From Oscillospiraceae bacterium (lineage in GTDB: Bacteria; Bacillota; Clostridia; Oscillospirales; Oscillospiraceae): a stretch of DNA of 9,363 nt. This document shows, piece by piece, positions 1 to 6,816 of this stretch. The translations under genes and the position numbers were made by a program. Numbering within the stretch: position 1 is the stretch's first letter; each line of letters begins with the position of its first letter. The stretch covers positions 1 to 9,363 of the forward strand of contig JAJPXI010000003.1 in the NCBI GenBank assembly GCA_021205585.1. The letters are read 5' to 3'. The notes below the pieces were generated by a model. The model was not told the DNA's origin, made no database searches, and was given only the letters and a program-made list of their open reading frames with translations.

Positions 1-308
1 TCGCCGCCACCAGCGGCAACGAGCTGGTGGGCGGCGTGGCCGCGGCCCTGCTGATTAACTGGCTGGACGGCAATCCCATTCTGGACGACGAGGGCAACCC
101 CCCGGAGCTGGTTATGGTCGGTTTCATCGTGGATCAGGACAATGTGGACGACCTTGATACCCTGTACAACGATGAGGACGGCCCCTTCACTGTGGAGGTT
201 TTGCAGAGTCTGCTGGTGCGTAACGACAGCAGCGTGAACTACGACACCTTTGTGGACTTTGTGGAAAATCATCTGACGCTGGAGGCCCTGATCGCCGACC
301 GCAGCTGA
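1..308 (+). CDS. Sugar ABC transporter substrate-binding protein, C-terminal part (5' end outside window)
   Basis: The reading frame is open from base 3 to a TGA at 306-308, giving the last 101 residues of a longer protein. The fragment is acidic and has no membrane segment. Its tail reads like the C-terminal lobe of a periplasmic-binding-protein fold: an alanine-rich helix (GGVAAALLINWLDG), a central strand (VMVGFIVDQDN) and terminal helices. The main argument is position: it lies on the same strand just before permease, ATPase and permease genes of a ribose-type importer, where the extracellular lipoprotein that captures the sugar is normally encoded. The signal peptide and ligand-binding residues would lie outside the window, so the substrate cannot be named. 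A 222-bp gap with a strong hairpin separates it from the permease gene, as is common where the binding protein is made in excess. It could be another secreted or hypothetical protein. Confidence 0.6.
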   Translation, partial: AATSGNELVGGVAAALLINWLDGNPILDDEGNPPELVMVGFIVDQDNVDDLDTLYNDEDGPFTVEVLQSLLVRNDSSVNYDTFVDFVENHLTLEALIADRS

Positions 309-320
309 CACCTGAACCCT

Positions 321-367
321 GGCCCCGTGGCCGTCCGCACACCTGAATGGCGGGCGGCCCACGGGCC
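321..367 (+). promoter_or_regulatory. GC-rich intercistronic stem-loop after the binding-protein gene
   Basis: Bases 321-338 and 350-367 pair as a nearly complete 18-bp GC-rich stem with a small bulge on each side and a loop of about 11 nt. It starts 12 bp after the stop codon of the binding-protein gene. No T-run follows, so it is not a standard terminator. Such structures between a binding-protein gene and its membrane components often protect the upstream mRNA or lower downstream expression. That role is inferred here. The rest of the 309-530 gap holds a weak cre-like site (406-419), a 10-bp palindrome at 473-482 and the permease ribosome binding site. Confidence 0.5.
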
Positions 368-530
368 GGGGGACAACCCCTCTGGCCGCGCCAGGCCAGA
401 TTGAAGGAAACCGCTTCCGACCGGGGCGGCCGGACATCCCGGCGGCCAGGGAATCCCAGAGCAGGGCGGTTGCTTCATGAAGACTTTTGGGGAAAGCCAG
501 CGCCGCTTTCCCACCAAGGAGTGATCCATT

Positions 531-1511
531 TTGGAAAACGCAGTTTCCACCCCTAAAGCAGAAAAACACCGCAGTTCCGCCCTGCCGCTGCTGATTTTAA
601 TCGCGGCCATGGTTCTGGTCGGCCTGGTGGTCAACCTGTTCACCGGCGGCAGCTTCCTGGCATCTAAAAACCTGGAGGTCATCCTGTCCAACTCCATTTA
701 CCCCACCTTCCTGGCCTGGGGGCTGTGCTTCACCTTCGCCTGCGGCTACACGGATATGTCCATGGGCGGCGTGCTGGTGCTGGGCTCCTTCGCCGTGTGC
801 GCCTTCGGCAACGCCTTTGGCTATGTGGGGGTGGTGCTGGGCGGTCTGGTGGTGGGCACCCTGCTGGTGTTCATCAACTTTGGCATTTTCGCCTCCACCC
901 GCATCCCCTCCTGGATCGCCAGCATCAGCCTGGCCATGGTGTATGAGGCCCTGGCCGTGGCCCTGCGCAGCTGGAAGCTGACCAAGTCCGCCGTGGACGC
1001 GGAGCTGGCCAGCGGCCTGCGGGCGCTGGGCAAGTGGCCGCTGAACGCCGTGCTGCTGGTCATCGGCTTCGTGGTGGTCTACTTTATCTATAACAAAACC
1101 ACCGTGGGTCTGAACGTGCGGGCCCTGGGCGGGAATACCACCGTGGCCCGCGCCATGGGCATCAACATCCCCAAAACCATTTTGTGCGTGGGTTTAATCT
1201 GCGGCCTGCTGGTGGGCGTGGGCGCCATCGTCCAGGAGAGCTACAACGTGAAAACCTACGCCTCCTCCGGCCTGACCAGCATCCAGCTCATCTTCAAGCC
1301 CCTGGCCATCGCCCTGCTGGCCCAGGTGCTGCAAAAGTGGATCAACATCATCATCGTGGTGCCCTTCTGTTCGGTGATTATCTACGCCATCTTTAACATT
1401 ATGACCTTCTTCGGCGTCCCCTCCGGCACCCTGCAGGACGTGTGCCTGGGCGTGTTCGTCATTCTGTTCGGCATCCTGGGACAGAGGGGCTATAAGGGGG
1501 TAGTGAAATGA
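531..1511 (+). CDS. Sugar ABC transporter permease (RbsC-like, BPD_transp_2 family)
   Basis: This 326-residue polytopic membrane protein forms one half of the translocation channel of a CUT2 (ribose/galactose-type) sugar importer. It starts with TTG at 531, chosen because AAGGAG (516-521) lies 9 nt upstream. Hydrophobic segments begin near residue 19 and continue to the C-terminus. The family landmark GYTDMSMGG (residues 72-80) corresponds to the usual GxDLSVG motif, and the cytoplasmic coupling loop VGLNVRALGGNTTVARAMG (192-210) matches the family pattern that contacts the ATPase. Length is normal for the family (about 310-340). Its TGA overlaps the ATG of the ATPase gene (ATGA, 1508-1511), so translation is probably coupled. 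A second, different permease is encoded after the ATPase, so the channel is probably a heterodimer. Substrate unknown. Confidence 0.92.
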   Translation: MENAVSTPKAEKHRSSALPLLILIAAMVLVGLVVNLFTGGSFLASKNLEVILSNSIYPTFLAWGLCFTFACGYTDMSMGGVLVLGSFAVCAFGNAFGYVGVVLGGLVVGTLLVFINFGIFASTRIPSWIASISLAMVYEALAVALRSWKLTKSAVDAELASGLRALGKWPLNAVLLVIGFVVVYFIYNKTTVGLNVRALGGNTTVARAMGINIPKTILCVGLICGLLVGVGAIVQESYNVKTYASSGLTSIQLIFKPLAIALLAQVLQKWINIIIVVPFCSVIIYAIFNIMTFFGVPSGTLQDVCLGVFVILFGILGQRGYKGVVK

Positions 1512-3001
1512 GCGAGGCGATTTTCGAGATTCACGGGCTGAACAAAAGCTTCGGCTCCACCCACGCCAATCGAAACATCAATTTGTCCCTGAAGAAGGGG
1601 GAAATCCGGGGTTTGATTGGAGAAAACGGTTCCGGCAAGTCCACCCTGATTTCCCAGATTGCCGGGCTGTACGGCTCCGATTCCGGTGAGATGTTCATCG
1701 GCGGCGAGCCCTATGCCCCGGTGGACGCCTACGACCACAAAATATCTATGGTGCTCCAGGAGCTGGGCGTGGTGGGCAACCTGCCCGTGGGGGTCAACGT
1801 GTTCCTGGGCCGCACCAAGCAGTTTACAAAATACGGCGTGCTGAACGGCACTGCCATGCGCAAGGCCGCCGCCCAGGTCTTTGAGCAGTGGGATCTGCCC
1901 ATGCCCCCTCTGTCCGCCCGCATGGGGGACATGCTGATTGAAACGCGGAAAATGGTGGAGCTGGCCCGCGCGCTGTCGGTGGATCCCAATATTTTGCTGC
2001 TGGACGAGATTACCCAGTCCCTGTCCCTGAACAACCGGCAAAAGCTCTACCAGCTGCTGCAAAAACTGAAGGCCATGGGCCGCTCGGTCATCCTGATCAC
2101 CCACGATGTGGAGGAGATGATTGAGATCACCGACACCATCACCATCCTGCGGGACGGCGAGGTGGTGGGGGAGCTGGTCTCCGCCGAGACCACCCCCGAC
2201 CAGGTCAAGCGCATGATGGTGGGCCGGGACATCAGCGGCGACTACTACCGGGCCGACATGGCCCCGGACTACCGGGAGCAGGTGGCCCTGGAGGTAAAGG
2301 ATTTGACGGTGCCCGGCGAGCTGGAGGACATCAGCTTTCAGCTCCACGAGGGGGAAATCCTGGGTTTCTGCGGCCTGAGCGACTCGGGCATCCACGCCGT
2401 GGGCAAGGCGGTGTTCGGCCTGTCCAGGCCAAGCGCCGGCTCTGTGCGGCTGGAGAGCAAAAACATGGAGATTACCAAGCCCATGCAGGCCCTGGACAAC
2501 AATATGGGCTACGTCCCCAAGGACCGGGACAACGAGGCCATGATGATCGAGGCCTCCATCCGGGAGAACTTCACCCTGCCCTCCCTGAGGGAGCTGACCG
2601 GGCCGGTGGCCTATGTGTCCCCCAAGCGCATGAACAGGCTGGCGGGGGAAATGGTGGAAAAAATGTCGGTAAAATGCACCGGCATCTTCCAGAGCGTTAG
2701 CGCCCTGTCCGGCGGCAACAAGCAGAAGATTAACCTGGGCCGCTGGCTGGCCAAGGATTTGAAGGTGCTGGTGCTGGACTGCCCCACCCGCGGCGTGGAC
2801 GTGGGCGTGAAGGCGTACATCTACGGCCTGATGAAGCAGGCCAAGCAGGAGGGCATCGCCACCATTCTGATTTCCGACGAGCTGACCGAGGTCATCGGCA
2901 TGGCCGACCGCCTGCTGGTGATGAAGGACGGAAAGATTACGAGAGAAATCAGCCGGGGCGCGGAGTTTACCGAGCAGGCCATTATTGAGGTGATGATATG
3001 A
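1508..3001 (+). CDS. Sugar ABC transporter ATP-binding protein with two ATPase domains (RbsA/MglA-like)
   Basis: This 497-residue cytoplasmic protein carries two fused ABC ATPase domains, as in RbsA and MglA, and powers the two flanking permeases. The first domain (about 1-245) has a normal Walker A (GENGSGKST, 38-46), Q84, Walker B with its glutamate (ILLLDE, 162-167) and the switch histidine H199. Its signature, however, is degenerate (LIETR, 143-147, instead of LSGGQ). The second domain (about 255-497) has a degenerate Walker A (GLSDSG, 289-294), an intact signature LSGGN (400-404) and Walker B VLVLDC (420-425), with cysteine where the catalytic glutamate normally sits. This leaves one complete composite ATP site and one degenerate site. 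AAGGGGG at 1494-1500 precedes the ATG by 7 nt. The gene overlaps both neighbours by 4 nt. Length is typical for the family. Confidence 0.95.
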   Translation: MSEAIFEIHGLNKSFGSTHANRNINLSLKKGEIRGLIGENGSGKSTLISQIAGLYGSDSGEMFIGGEPYAPVDAYDHKISMVLQELGVVGNLPVGVNVFLGRTKQFTKYGVLNGTAMRKAAAQVFEQWDLPMPPLSARMGDMLIETRKMVELARALSVDPNILLLDEITQSLSLNNRQKLYQLLQKLKAMGRSVILITHDVEEMIEITDTITILRDGEVVGELVSAETTPDQVKRMMVGRDISGDYYRADMAPDYREQVALEVKDLTVPGELEDISFQLHEGEILGFCGLSDSGIHAVGKAVFGLSRPSAGSVRLESKNMEITKPMQALDNNMGYVPKDRDNEAMMIEASIRENFTLPSLRELTGPVAYVSPKRMNRLAGEMVEKMSVKCTGIFQSVSALSGGNKQKINLGRWLAKDLKVLVLDCPTRGVDVGVKAYIYGLMKQAKQEGIATILISDELTEVIGMADRLLVMKDGKITREISRGAEFTEQAIIEVMI

Positions 3002-4026
3002 GTAAAATGAAAGAAAAGCTGAGAAAGCTGAATTTCCAGGACGTGGTTCCCTTCGTGGCCTTTATCGTCATTTTCCTGTTTTTCACCTTCGCCAGCTATA
3101 ACAGCCGCACGGGCACCTTCCAGATGCTCACCCTGCGCAACCTGAACACCATCGTCAGCCAGGCCATGATTACCATCGTAGTGGCCACCGGGGCCATGTT
3201 CGTGGTGGCCCAGGGCAGCACGGATTTGTCCGTGGGCGTCAATCTGGCCCTGTCGGGGGTTATCGGATCCTATGTGGCCTATATCACCGGCATCGACTGG
3301 CTGCTGATTCCCGTGTCCCTGGCGATGGGGCTGATCGTGGGCATTTTCAACGGCGTTATCGTCAGCAAGTGCAAGGTGTCCTCCTTCATGCTGACCCTGG
3401 CCATGCTCATCGGCGTGCGGGGCCTGGTCAACTACCTCCAGACCTTTACCGACGTGCAGAGCATCCCCGGCAGCCTGTCCTTCCTGAGCAATTCCGCCGT
3501 GAAGATTCCCCTGTTCATCGTCATCCTGGTCATTATGTGCTATGTGTTCGAGTTCACCAAGGTTGGGCGCTACAGCCGCGCCATCGGGGAGAACGAGACC
3601 ACCGCCAAGTTTGTGGGCATCCCCACCGATCGGCTGAAGATTATCGCCTTCGCCCTGTCCGGGCTGATGGCCGGGGTGGGCGCCATTTTCTACATCATCA
3701 ACATGGGCGGCACCAGCAACCAGATGGGCTCTTTCCTGGAGATCCGGGTCATTATGGCCATCTACCTGGGCGGCGTGCTGGTGACCGGCGGCTCCTCCGC
3801 CAAGTTCTACAAGATCCTCCTCGGCTCCTTCTCCATCCAGATTATCATCACCGGCCTGGCCCTGATAGGCAAGTCGGACGTGCAGTACTCCCAGACGGTT
3901 CAGGGCCTGCTGCTGCTGCTCATCCTCTTCCTGAGCATGCTGGCAGGAAGCCGCCGCCGCCGCCATGTGGAGCATTTGGAGGTCTCAGAGGAGGCCGGAA
4001 AGGCCAAAGTAATCGACAGGAAGTAA
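2998..4026 (+). CDS. Sugar ABC transporter permease, second subunit (RbsC-like)
   Basis: This 342-residue polytopic inner-membrane protein is the partner channel subunit. A basic N-terminus (MSKMKEKLRK) precedes hydrophobic segments starting near residue 17. Family marks are AQGSTDLSVG (71-80), the coupling loop KVGRYSRAIGENETTAKFVG (188-207) and the glycine-rich LGGVLVTGGSSAKF (257-270). The basic, hydrophilic tail after residue 317 is likely cytoplasmic. GAGGTGA at 2987-2993 serves as ribosome binding site, and the ATG overlaps the stop of the ATPase gene (ATGA, 2998-3001). It diverges clearly from the first permease and keeps a closer match to the family consensus GSTDLSVG, so it is not a recent duplicate. 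It is the last gene of the operon, with a terminator about 35 bp after the stop. Substrate unknown. Confidence 0.94.
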   Translation: MSKMKEKLRKLNFQDVVPFVAFIVIFLFFTFASYNSRTGTFQMLTLRNLNTIVSQAMITIVVATGAMFVVAQGSTDLSVGVNLALSGVIGSYVAYITGIDWLLIPVSLAMGLIVGIFNGVIVSKCKVSSFMLTLAMLIGVRGLVNYLQTFTDVQSIPGSLSFLSNSAVKIPLFIVILVIMCYVFEFTKVGRYSRAIGENETTAKFVGIPTDRLKIIAFALSGLMAGVGAIFYIINMGGTSNQMGSFLEIRVIMAIYLGGVLVTGGSSAKFYKILLGSFSIQIIITGLALIGKSDVQYSQTVQGLLLLLILFLSMLAGSRRRRHVEHLEVSEEAGKAKVIDRK

Positions 4027-4056
4027 CCCCCGCTTTCCCGCAGGAAAGCCCACCGC

Positions 4057-4105
4057 AAAACGCGCCCGAAGCCCGGCCAGGCAGCCAGACTTCGGGCGCT
4101 TCTTT
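4057..4105. terminator. Rho-independent terminator of the transporter operon, possibly bidirectional
   Basis: GCGCCCGAAG (4062-4071) and CTTCGGGCGC (4090-4099) form a perfect 10-bp stem with an 18-nt loop. TTCTTT follows (4100-4105), fitting termination of the plus-strand operon. On the other side, AAAA at 4057-4060 gives a short T-run for transcripts arriving on the minus strand, so it may also end the ligase/thioesterase transcript. Confidence 0.8.
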
Positions 4106-4534
4106 AGGGAACCTCTAAAAACTATGTCTGCGGCATCTGACAAAATCTTTTGCCATCTGCTCTTGTCATAGTTAGGGTCTACTGAAAAACTCTGATAAGT
4201 GCAGAATTTTATGAATAAACTGCAGAATCCAATGAATATGACGTATAAAGGTTTTAATTTTCAACATTTCCAATTTTAAAAGTGCCCCCAAAATCAACGG
4301 AAATATGTCTCTATACCCCGATTTTGGCTTCACAAACCCGCATTCAACTACAATTCAAACATGGGTATCGTGCATACATATGCATCAGGATTTTCTAATT
4401 TTGCGCAGGAAGATGAACATTTACAGCGGTTTAGGTAATTATTTGCCCGTTTTTCTGTGTTTTTATGAATATTATTCATCAACATTTATAACGCTTGGAG
4501 TTTTTCAGTAAGCCCTAGTTATTAGAGGTTCCCT
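4106..4534. mobile_element. Palindromic mini-element (about 82 bp) interrupted by another insertion
   Basis: The ends are inverted repeats: AGGGAACCTCTAAAAACTA (4106-4124) and its complement at 4516-4534, matching at 18 of 19 bases. Removing bases 4175-4515 and one copy of a 6-bp duplication joins 4106-4174 to 4522-4534. This restores an 82-bp sequence whose outer 21 bases match as an inverted repeat at 20 positions, around a weaker inner hairpin (4120-4173, centred on CAAAATCTTTTG). It carries no gene. It resembles a MITE or REP-like palindrome. No clear target duplication is visible at its own edges (TTCTTT on the left, TGATTG on the right), so its borders are approximate. Confidence 0.7.
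4175..4515. mobile_element. 341-bp AT-rich non-autonomous insertion with 6-bp target duplication
   Basis: The element begins GGGTCTACTGAAAAACTC and ends GAGTTTTTCAGTAAGCCC. These 18-bp terminal inverted repeats match at 16 positions. TAGTTA flanks it directly on both sides (4169-4174 and 4516-4521), as expected for a target site duplication. Base composition is strikingly AT-rich against the GC-rich surroundings. A degenerate 21-bp tandem repeat lies near the left end (from 4200), and ATGATA-like sites, precisely ATGAATA, occur at 4211, 4232 and 4465, with the inverted form at 4473. No credible transposase is present, and the longest open frame inside (4305-4511) has no recognisable features. 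It is best read as an internally deleted insertion sequence or MITE that depends on a transposase elsewhere. Family not assigned. Confidence 0.72.
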
Positions 4535-4544
4535 TGATTGATTT

Positions 4545-4575
4545 CCGCGGCGCGCTGTGTCCCCGCGCGGTTTTT
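4545..4575 (+). terminator. Possible second plus-strand terminator hairpin
   Basis: CCGCG (4545-4549) pairs with CGCGG (4566-4570). A bulged extension of two more pairs follows, and TTTTT (4571-4575) comes directly after. The T-run overlaps the stop codon of the minus-strand thioesterase gene. Before the mobile element arrived, it would have lain about 40 bp after the main terminator of the transporter operon. No comparable T-run exists for minus-strand transcription at this hairpin. The stem is short, so confidence is moderate. Confidence 0.4.
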
Positions 4576-4993
4576 ATGCCTGAACCAGCGCCTGGAATTT
4601 TCGGTACAGTTCCGGGGCTTTGGCTTTCAGGGAGATGGGGAAATAGTCCCCGTCCCGGGCGAAGAAGTGCTCGCTGGTTCCCTCGTAGCACAGCTGGCCG
4701 GTGTCGTCGTTGAAAATCCGGTAGGCGAAGCACAGCCTGGCCCCGGTGAAGCGGGTCAGGGCCATCTGTACGGAAAAGGGATCGTCGTAGCGCAGGAAGG
4801 CCCGGAAATCCCCCCGGGCGCTGGAGCAGGGGATGATGACACCCTGCTTTTCCATGGCGCTGTAACTGGCCACGTGCTGCGCTAAAAAGTCCAGCCGGGC
4901 CTCCTCCACCAGCCGCAGATAGTTGGAGTAGTGCACCACTCCCATGCGGTCTGTCTCATAGTAGCGCACCCGGCGGCGCAGGGCGCAGAGCAT
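4574..4993 (-). CDS. Hotdog-fold acyl-CoA thioesterase (YbgC/FadM/4HBT-like)
   Basis: A 139-residue cytoplasmic enzyme of the 4-hydroxybenzoyl-CoA thioesterase family, expected to hydrolyse an acyl-CoA to the free acid and CoA. The N-terminal stretch RVRYYETDRMGVVHYSNYLR (8-27) is the family hallmark, with Asp15 in the place of the catalytic aspartate and His21 in the conserved GVVHYSNY turn. The later GTSEHFF segment matches the strand where the family usually has GxTxHxF. Length is typical (about 130-145). The ATG at 4993 was chosen because it gives the usual 7-residue lead to the motif; GGGGGTGA (5012-5005) lies 11 nt upstream. A GTG at 5008, overlapping the ligase stop as GTGA, would give 144 residues and is a real alternative. 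Coupled to the acyl-CoA ligase upstream. The acyl substrate cannot be read from the sequence. Confidence 0.88.
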   Translation of the reverse strand: MLCALRRRVRYYETDRMGVVHYSNYLRLVEEARLDFLAQHVASYSAMEKQGVIIPCSSARGDFRAFLRYDDPFSVQMALTRFTGARLCFAYRIFNDDTGQLCYEGTSEHFFARDGDYFPISLKAKAPELYRKFQALVQA

Positions 4994-5004
4994 GTCCACG
5001 GCGC

Positions 5005-6663
5005 TCACCCCCTGACCAGCAGTCCGGCGGCCAGATCCTGGGCGGCCTGCTGCTTGGCGGCAAAGTGCATCTTTTTCCCCGTGGCGGTGTAGGGCAGCTC
5101 CTTGACAATACGGTACCACCGGGGGCATTTGTAAACGGAGAGCATATTGCAGCTCTGGCAGTACGCGGCCACGTCCTTTTCCGTCAAATCCCCGTCCGCC
5201 GCTATCACATAGGCCACCACCGCCTGGCCCCGCACCTTGTCCGGGACGCAGGTGACGATGGAGTCGGCCACCCGGTCAAACCCGGACAGGGCCTCCTCCA
5301 CCTGGGTGGGGTAGATGTTTTCCCCGGCGCAGACGATCATATCGTCCTTGCGGCCATTGATGGTGACCACCCAGTTCTCGTCCCAGGTGCCCAGATCGCC
5401 GGTATACATCCAGCCCTTGTAAAACTTCTCCTGCTCCATCTCCGGGTTGTTGTAGTAACTGTAAGAGCATTTGGCGGGAGAGCAGAGGATGACCTCTCCC
5501 ACCGTCTTTCCGTCCCGGGACACCATCTCATCCGGCTCGGCCTTGCCGCCCTCCACGGCCCGAACCACCCGCACCTCGTCGTCGATGCAGCTGCCGCCCA
5601 CGCTGCCCGCGTGTTGGGGCAAATCGTAGGGCCGCAGGAAAGAGTTCAACAGGGACTCAGTAGTGCCGTAGCCGTTGAACAGGTTGGGGGTCAGCACCCG
5701 CATATAGCGGATGCAGGCCTCTTTTTCCAGAGGGGCCCCCATGGTCACAAGGCCCCGGAGGGAGGACAAATCGAAGTTGTTTTTTTCCTGGGTGCGGGAG
5801 AGCATTTCCAGGGCGGCGGGGGAGCCCACCAGGAAGGTGACGCCGTGCTCCTGCACCCAGCGCAGGGCTGTGCCCGGCGCGTAGCTGCGCATACACACCA
5901 GTGCGGAGCCCAGGTAGAAGGTGGGGCACGGGCCGCCGCAGTGGCAGCCCCCCCGGTGGAACCAGGGGGTCATGTTCATGGTGACGTCGGTGCAGTTCAG
6001 GGAGAAGTGCATAATGATGTCGTGGGCGGAGAGTACCTCGTTGATGTCGTTCAGGGGGACGCTCTTGGGCAGGGCGGTGGTGCCGCTGGTGCAAAGGCGC
6101 AGCACCTCGTCGTAAATATGGGGGACGAAGTCCATCTCCGGGTCCTCCTCGCTCTGGTCCCGGACATAGTCCTCATAGCGGATGTGGCCCTCCGGCAGGG
6201 ACGCATCCTTCAAATTGTCCGCCATCACCGCTTTGGCCGGGGGGTACTTGGCCAGGGACACCGCCTGGGCCACCATTTTGACCACCGAGGCGGAGTAAAT
6301 CAGCACCTTAGGCCGGTTGTGGTCAATCAGCAGGGCCAGCTCCCCGGCGGACAGGTTGTAGTTGGCCAGGTTCAGAATACCGCCCACCTTCCGGGGGCCG
6401 ATATAGGCAAAGCACAGCTCCGGGCAGTTGGCCAGGGCGGCCATGACCACGTCGTTTTTCCCCACCCCGTCCCGGCGCAGGGCGCGGGCCAGGCGGTTGG
6501 CCTCGGCGTTGAGCTGGCGGTACGTCCAGCTGCGGCCGGTCAGCGGGTCGAGGACGGCGGGGCGGGCGGCGTACCGGCGGACATTGCGGGCAAAGCCGTT
6601 CAGCCAGGTGTAGCCGTGTTCAAACTGGTTTCGGAACATGGTGTCGTCATAAGTTGCGCTCAT
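5005..6663 (-). CDS. AMP-forming acyl-CoA synthetase / acyl-CoA ligase
   Basis: A 552-residue member of the ANL adenylating superfamily. It would activate a carboxylic acid with ATP to an acyl-adenylate and transfer it to CoA. Visible motifs in order: phosphate loop CTSGTTALPKSV (191-202, with Ala and Ser where Gly is more usual), NGYGTTES (330-337), the TGD motif (421-423), the hinge region NGRKDDMIVCAGENIYPTQVEE (436-457, cited by its ends NGRKDD and TQVEE), and the C-terminal TATGK with the adenylation lysine Lys530. ATG at 6663 was chosen because AAAAAGGAG (6681-6673) lies 9 nt upstream. An in-frame ATG at 6741 would sit almost on the predicted transcription start and lacks a ribosome binding site. 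The gene is first in a two-gene unit with the thioesterase, whose start overlaps or closely follows its stop. Substrate (fatty, branched or aromatic acid) is unresolved. Confidence 0.93.
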   Translation of the reverse strand: MSATYDDTMFRNQFEHGYTWLNGFARNVRRYAARPAVLDPLTGRSWTYRQLNAEANRLARALRRDGVGKNDVVMAALANCPELCFAYIGPRKVGGILNLANYNLSAGELALLIDHNRPKVLIYSASVVKMVAQAVSLAKYPPAKAVMADNLKDASLPEGHIRYEDYVRDQSEEDPEMDFVPHIYDEVLRLCTSGTTALPKSVPLNDINEVLSAHDIIMHFSLNCTDVTMNMTPWFHRGGCHCGGPCPTFYLGSALVCMRSYAPGTALRWVQEHGVTFLVGSPAALEMLSRTQEKNNFDLSSLRGLVTMGAPLEKEACIRYMRVLTPNLFNGYGTTESLLNSFLRPYDLPQHAGSVGGSCIDDEVRVVRAVEGGKAEPDEMVSRDGKTVGEVILCSPAKCSYSYYNNPEMEQEKFYKGWMYTGDLGTWDENWVVTINGRKDDMIVCAGENIYPTQVEEALSGFDRVADSIVTCVPDKVRGQAVVAYVIAADGDLTEKDVAAYCQSCNMLSVYKCPRWYRIVKELPYTATGKKMHFAAKQQAAQDLAAGLLVRG

Positions 6664-6752
6664 AAGCAAATTCTCCTTTTTCCTTTTCGGAAGCACCGGT
6701 TCAGCGCCTGCGCTCCATTTTCCCGGCGGAGGGAAATTCATTTCATAAACGC

Positions 6753-6781
6753 ATTATATAATATCGAAAACGGATTGTCAA
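6753..6781 (-). promoter_or_regulatory. Consensus sigma-A promoter for the ligase/thioesterase unit
   Basis: On the minus strand, TTGACA (6781-6776) and TATAAT (6758-6753) are separated by exactly 17 nt. Both hexamers and the spacing are the full housekeeping consensus. Transcription would begin near 6746, giving a 5' leader of about 83 nt before the ATG at 6663. A perfect promoter normally fires strongly unless repressed, which fits with the inverted repeat found just upstream. Confidence 0.88.
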
Positions 6782-6816
6782 GCCCGTTCTGGCAAACCAG
6801 GCGGATTTTTTATACT

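Noticed and set aside
347..556. A 69-codon open frame in the gap between binding-protein and permease genes.
   Set aside because: Composition is that of GC-rich non-coding DNA, it overlaps a hairpin and the permease start, and no ribosome binding site or family resemblance is seen.
2821..3975. A 384-codon minus-strand frame opposite the ATPase end and second permease.
   Set aside because: It is antisense to a well-supported membrane protein gene. Its His/Gly/Gln-rich translation is what the reverse complement of GC-rich codons yields.
4305..4511. A 68-codon frame inside the AT-rich mobile element, considered as a transposase remnant.
   Set aside because: No transposase motif, no ribosome binding site, and the frame runs into the terminal repeat. 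It is not supported as a gene or a pseudogene.
6664..6741. N-terminal extension of the acyl-CoA ligase from the ATG at 6741.
   Set aside because: That codon lies about 5 nt from the predicted transcription start and has no ribosome binding site, whereas the ATG at 6663 has a strong one.
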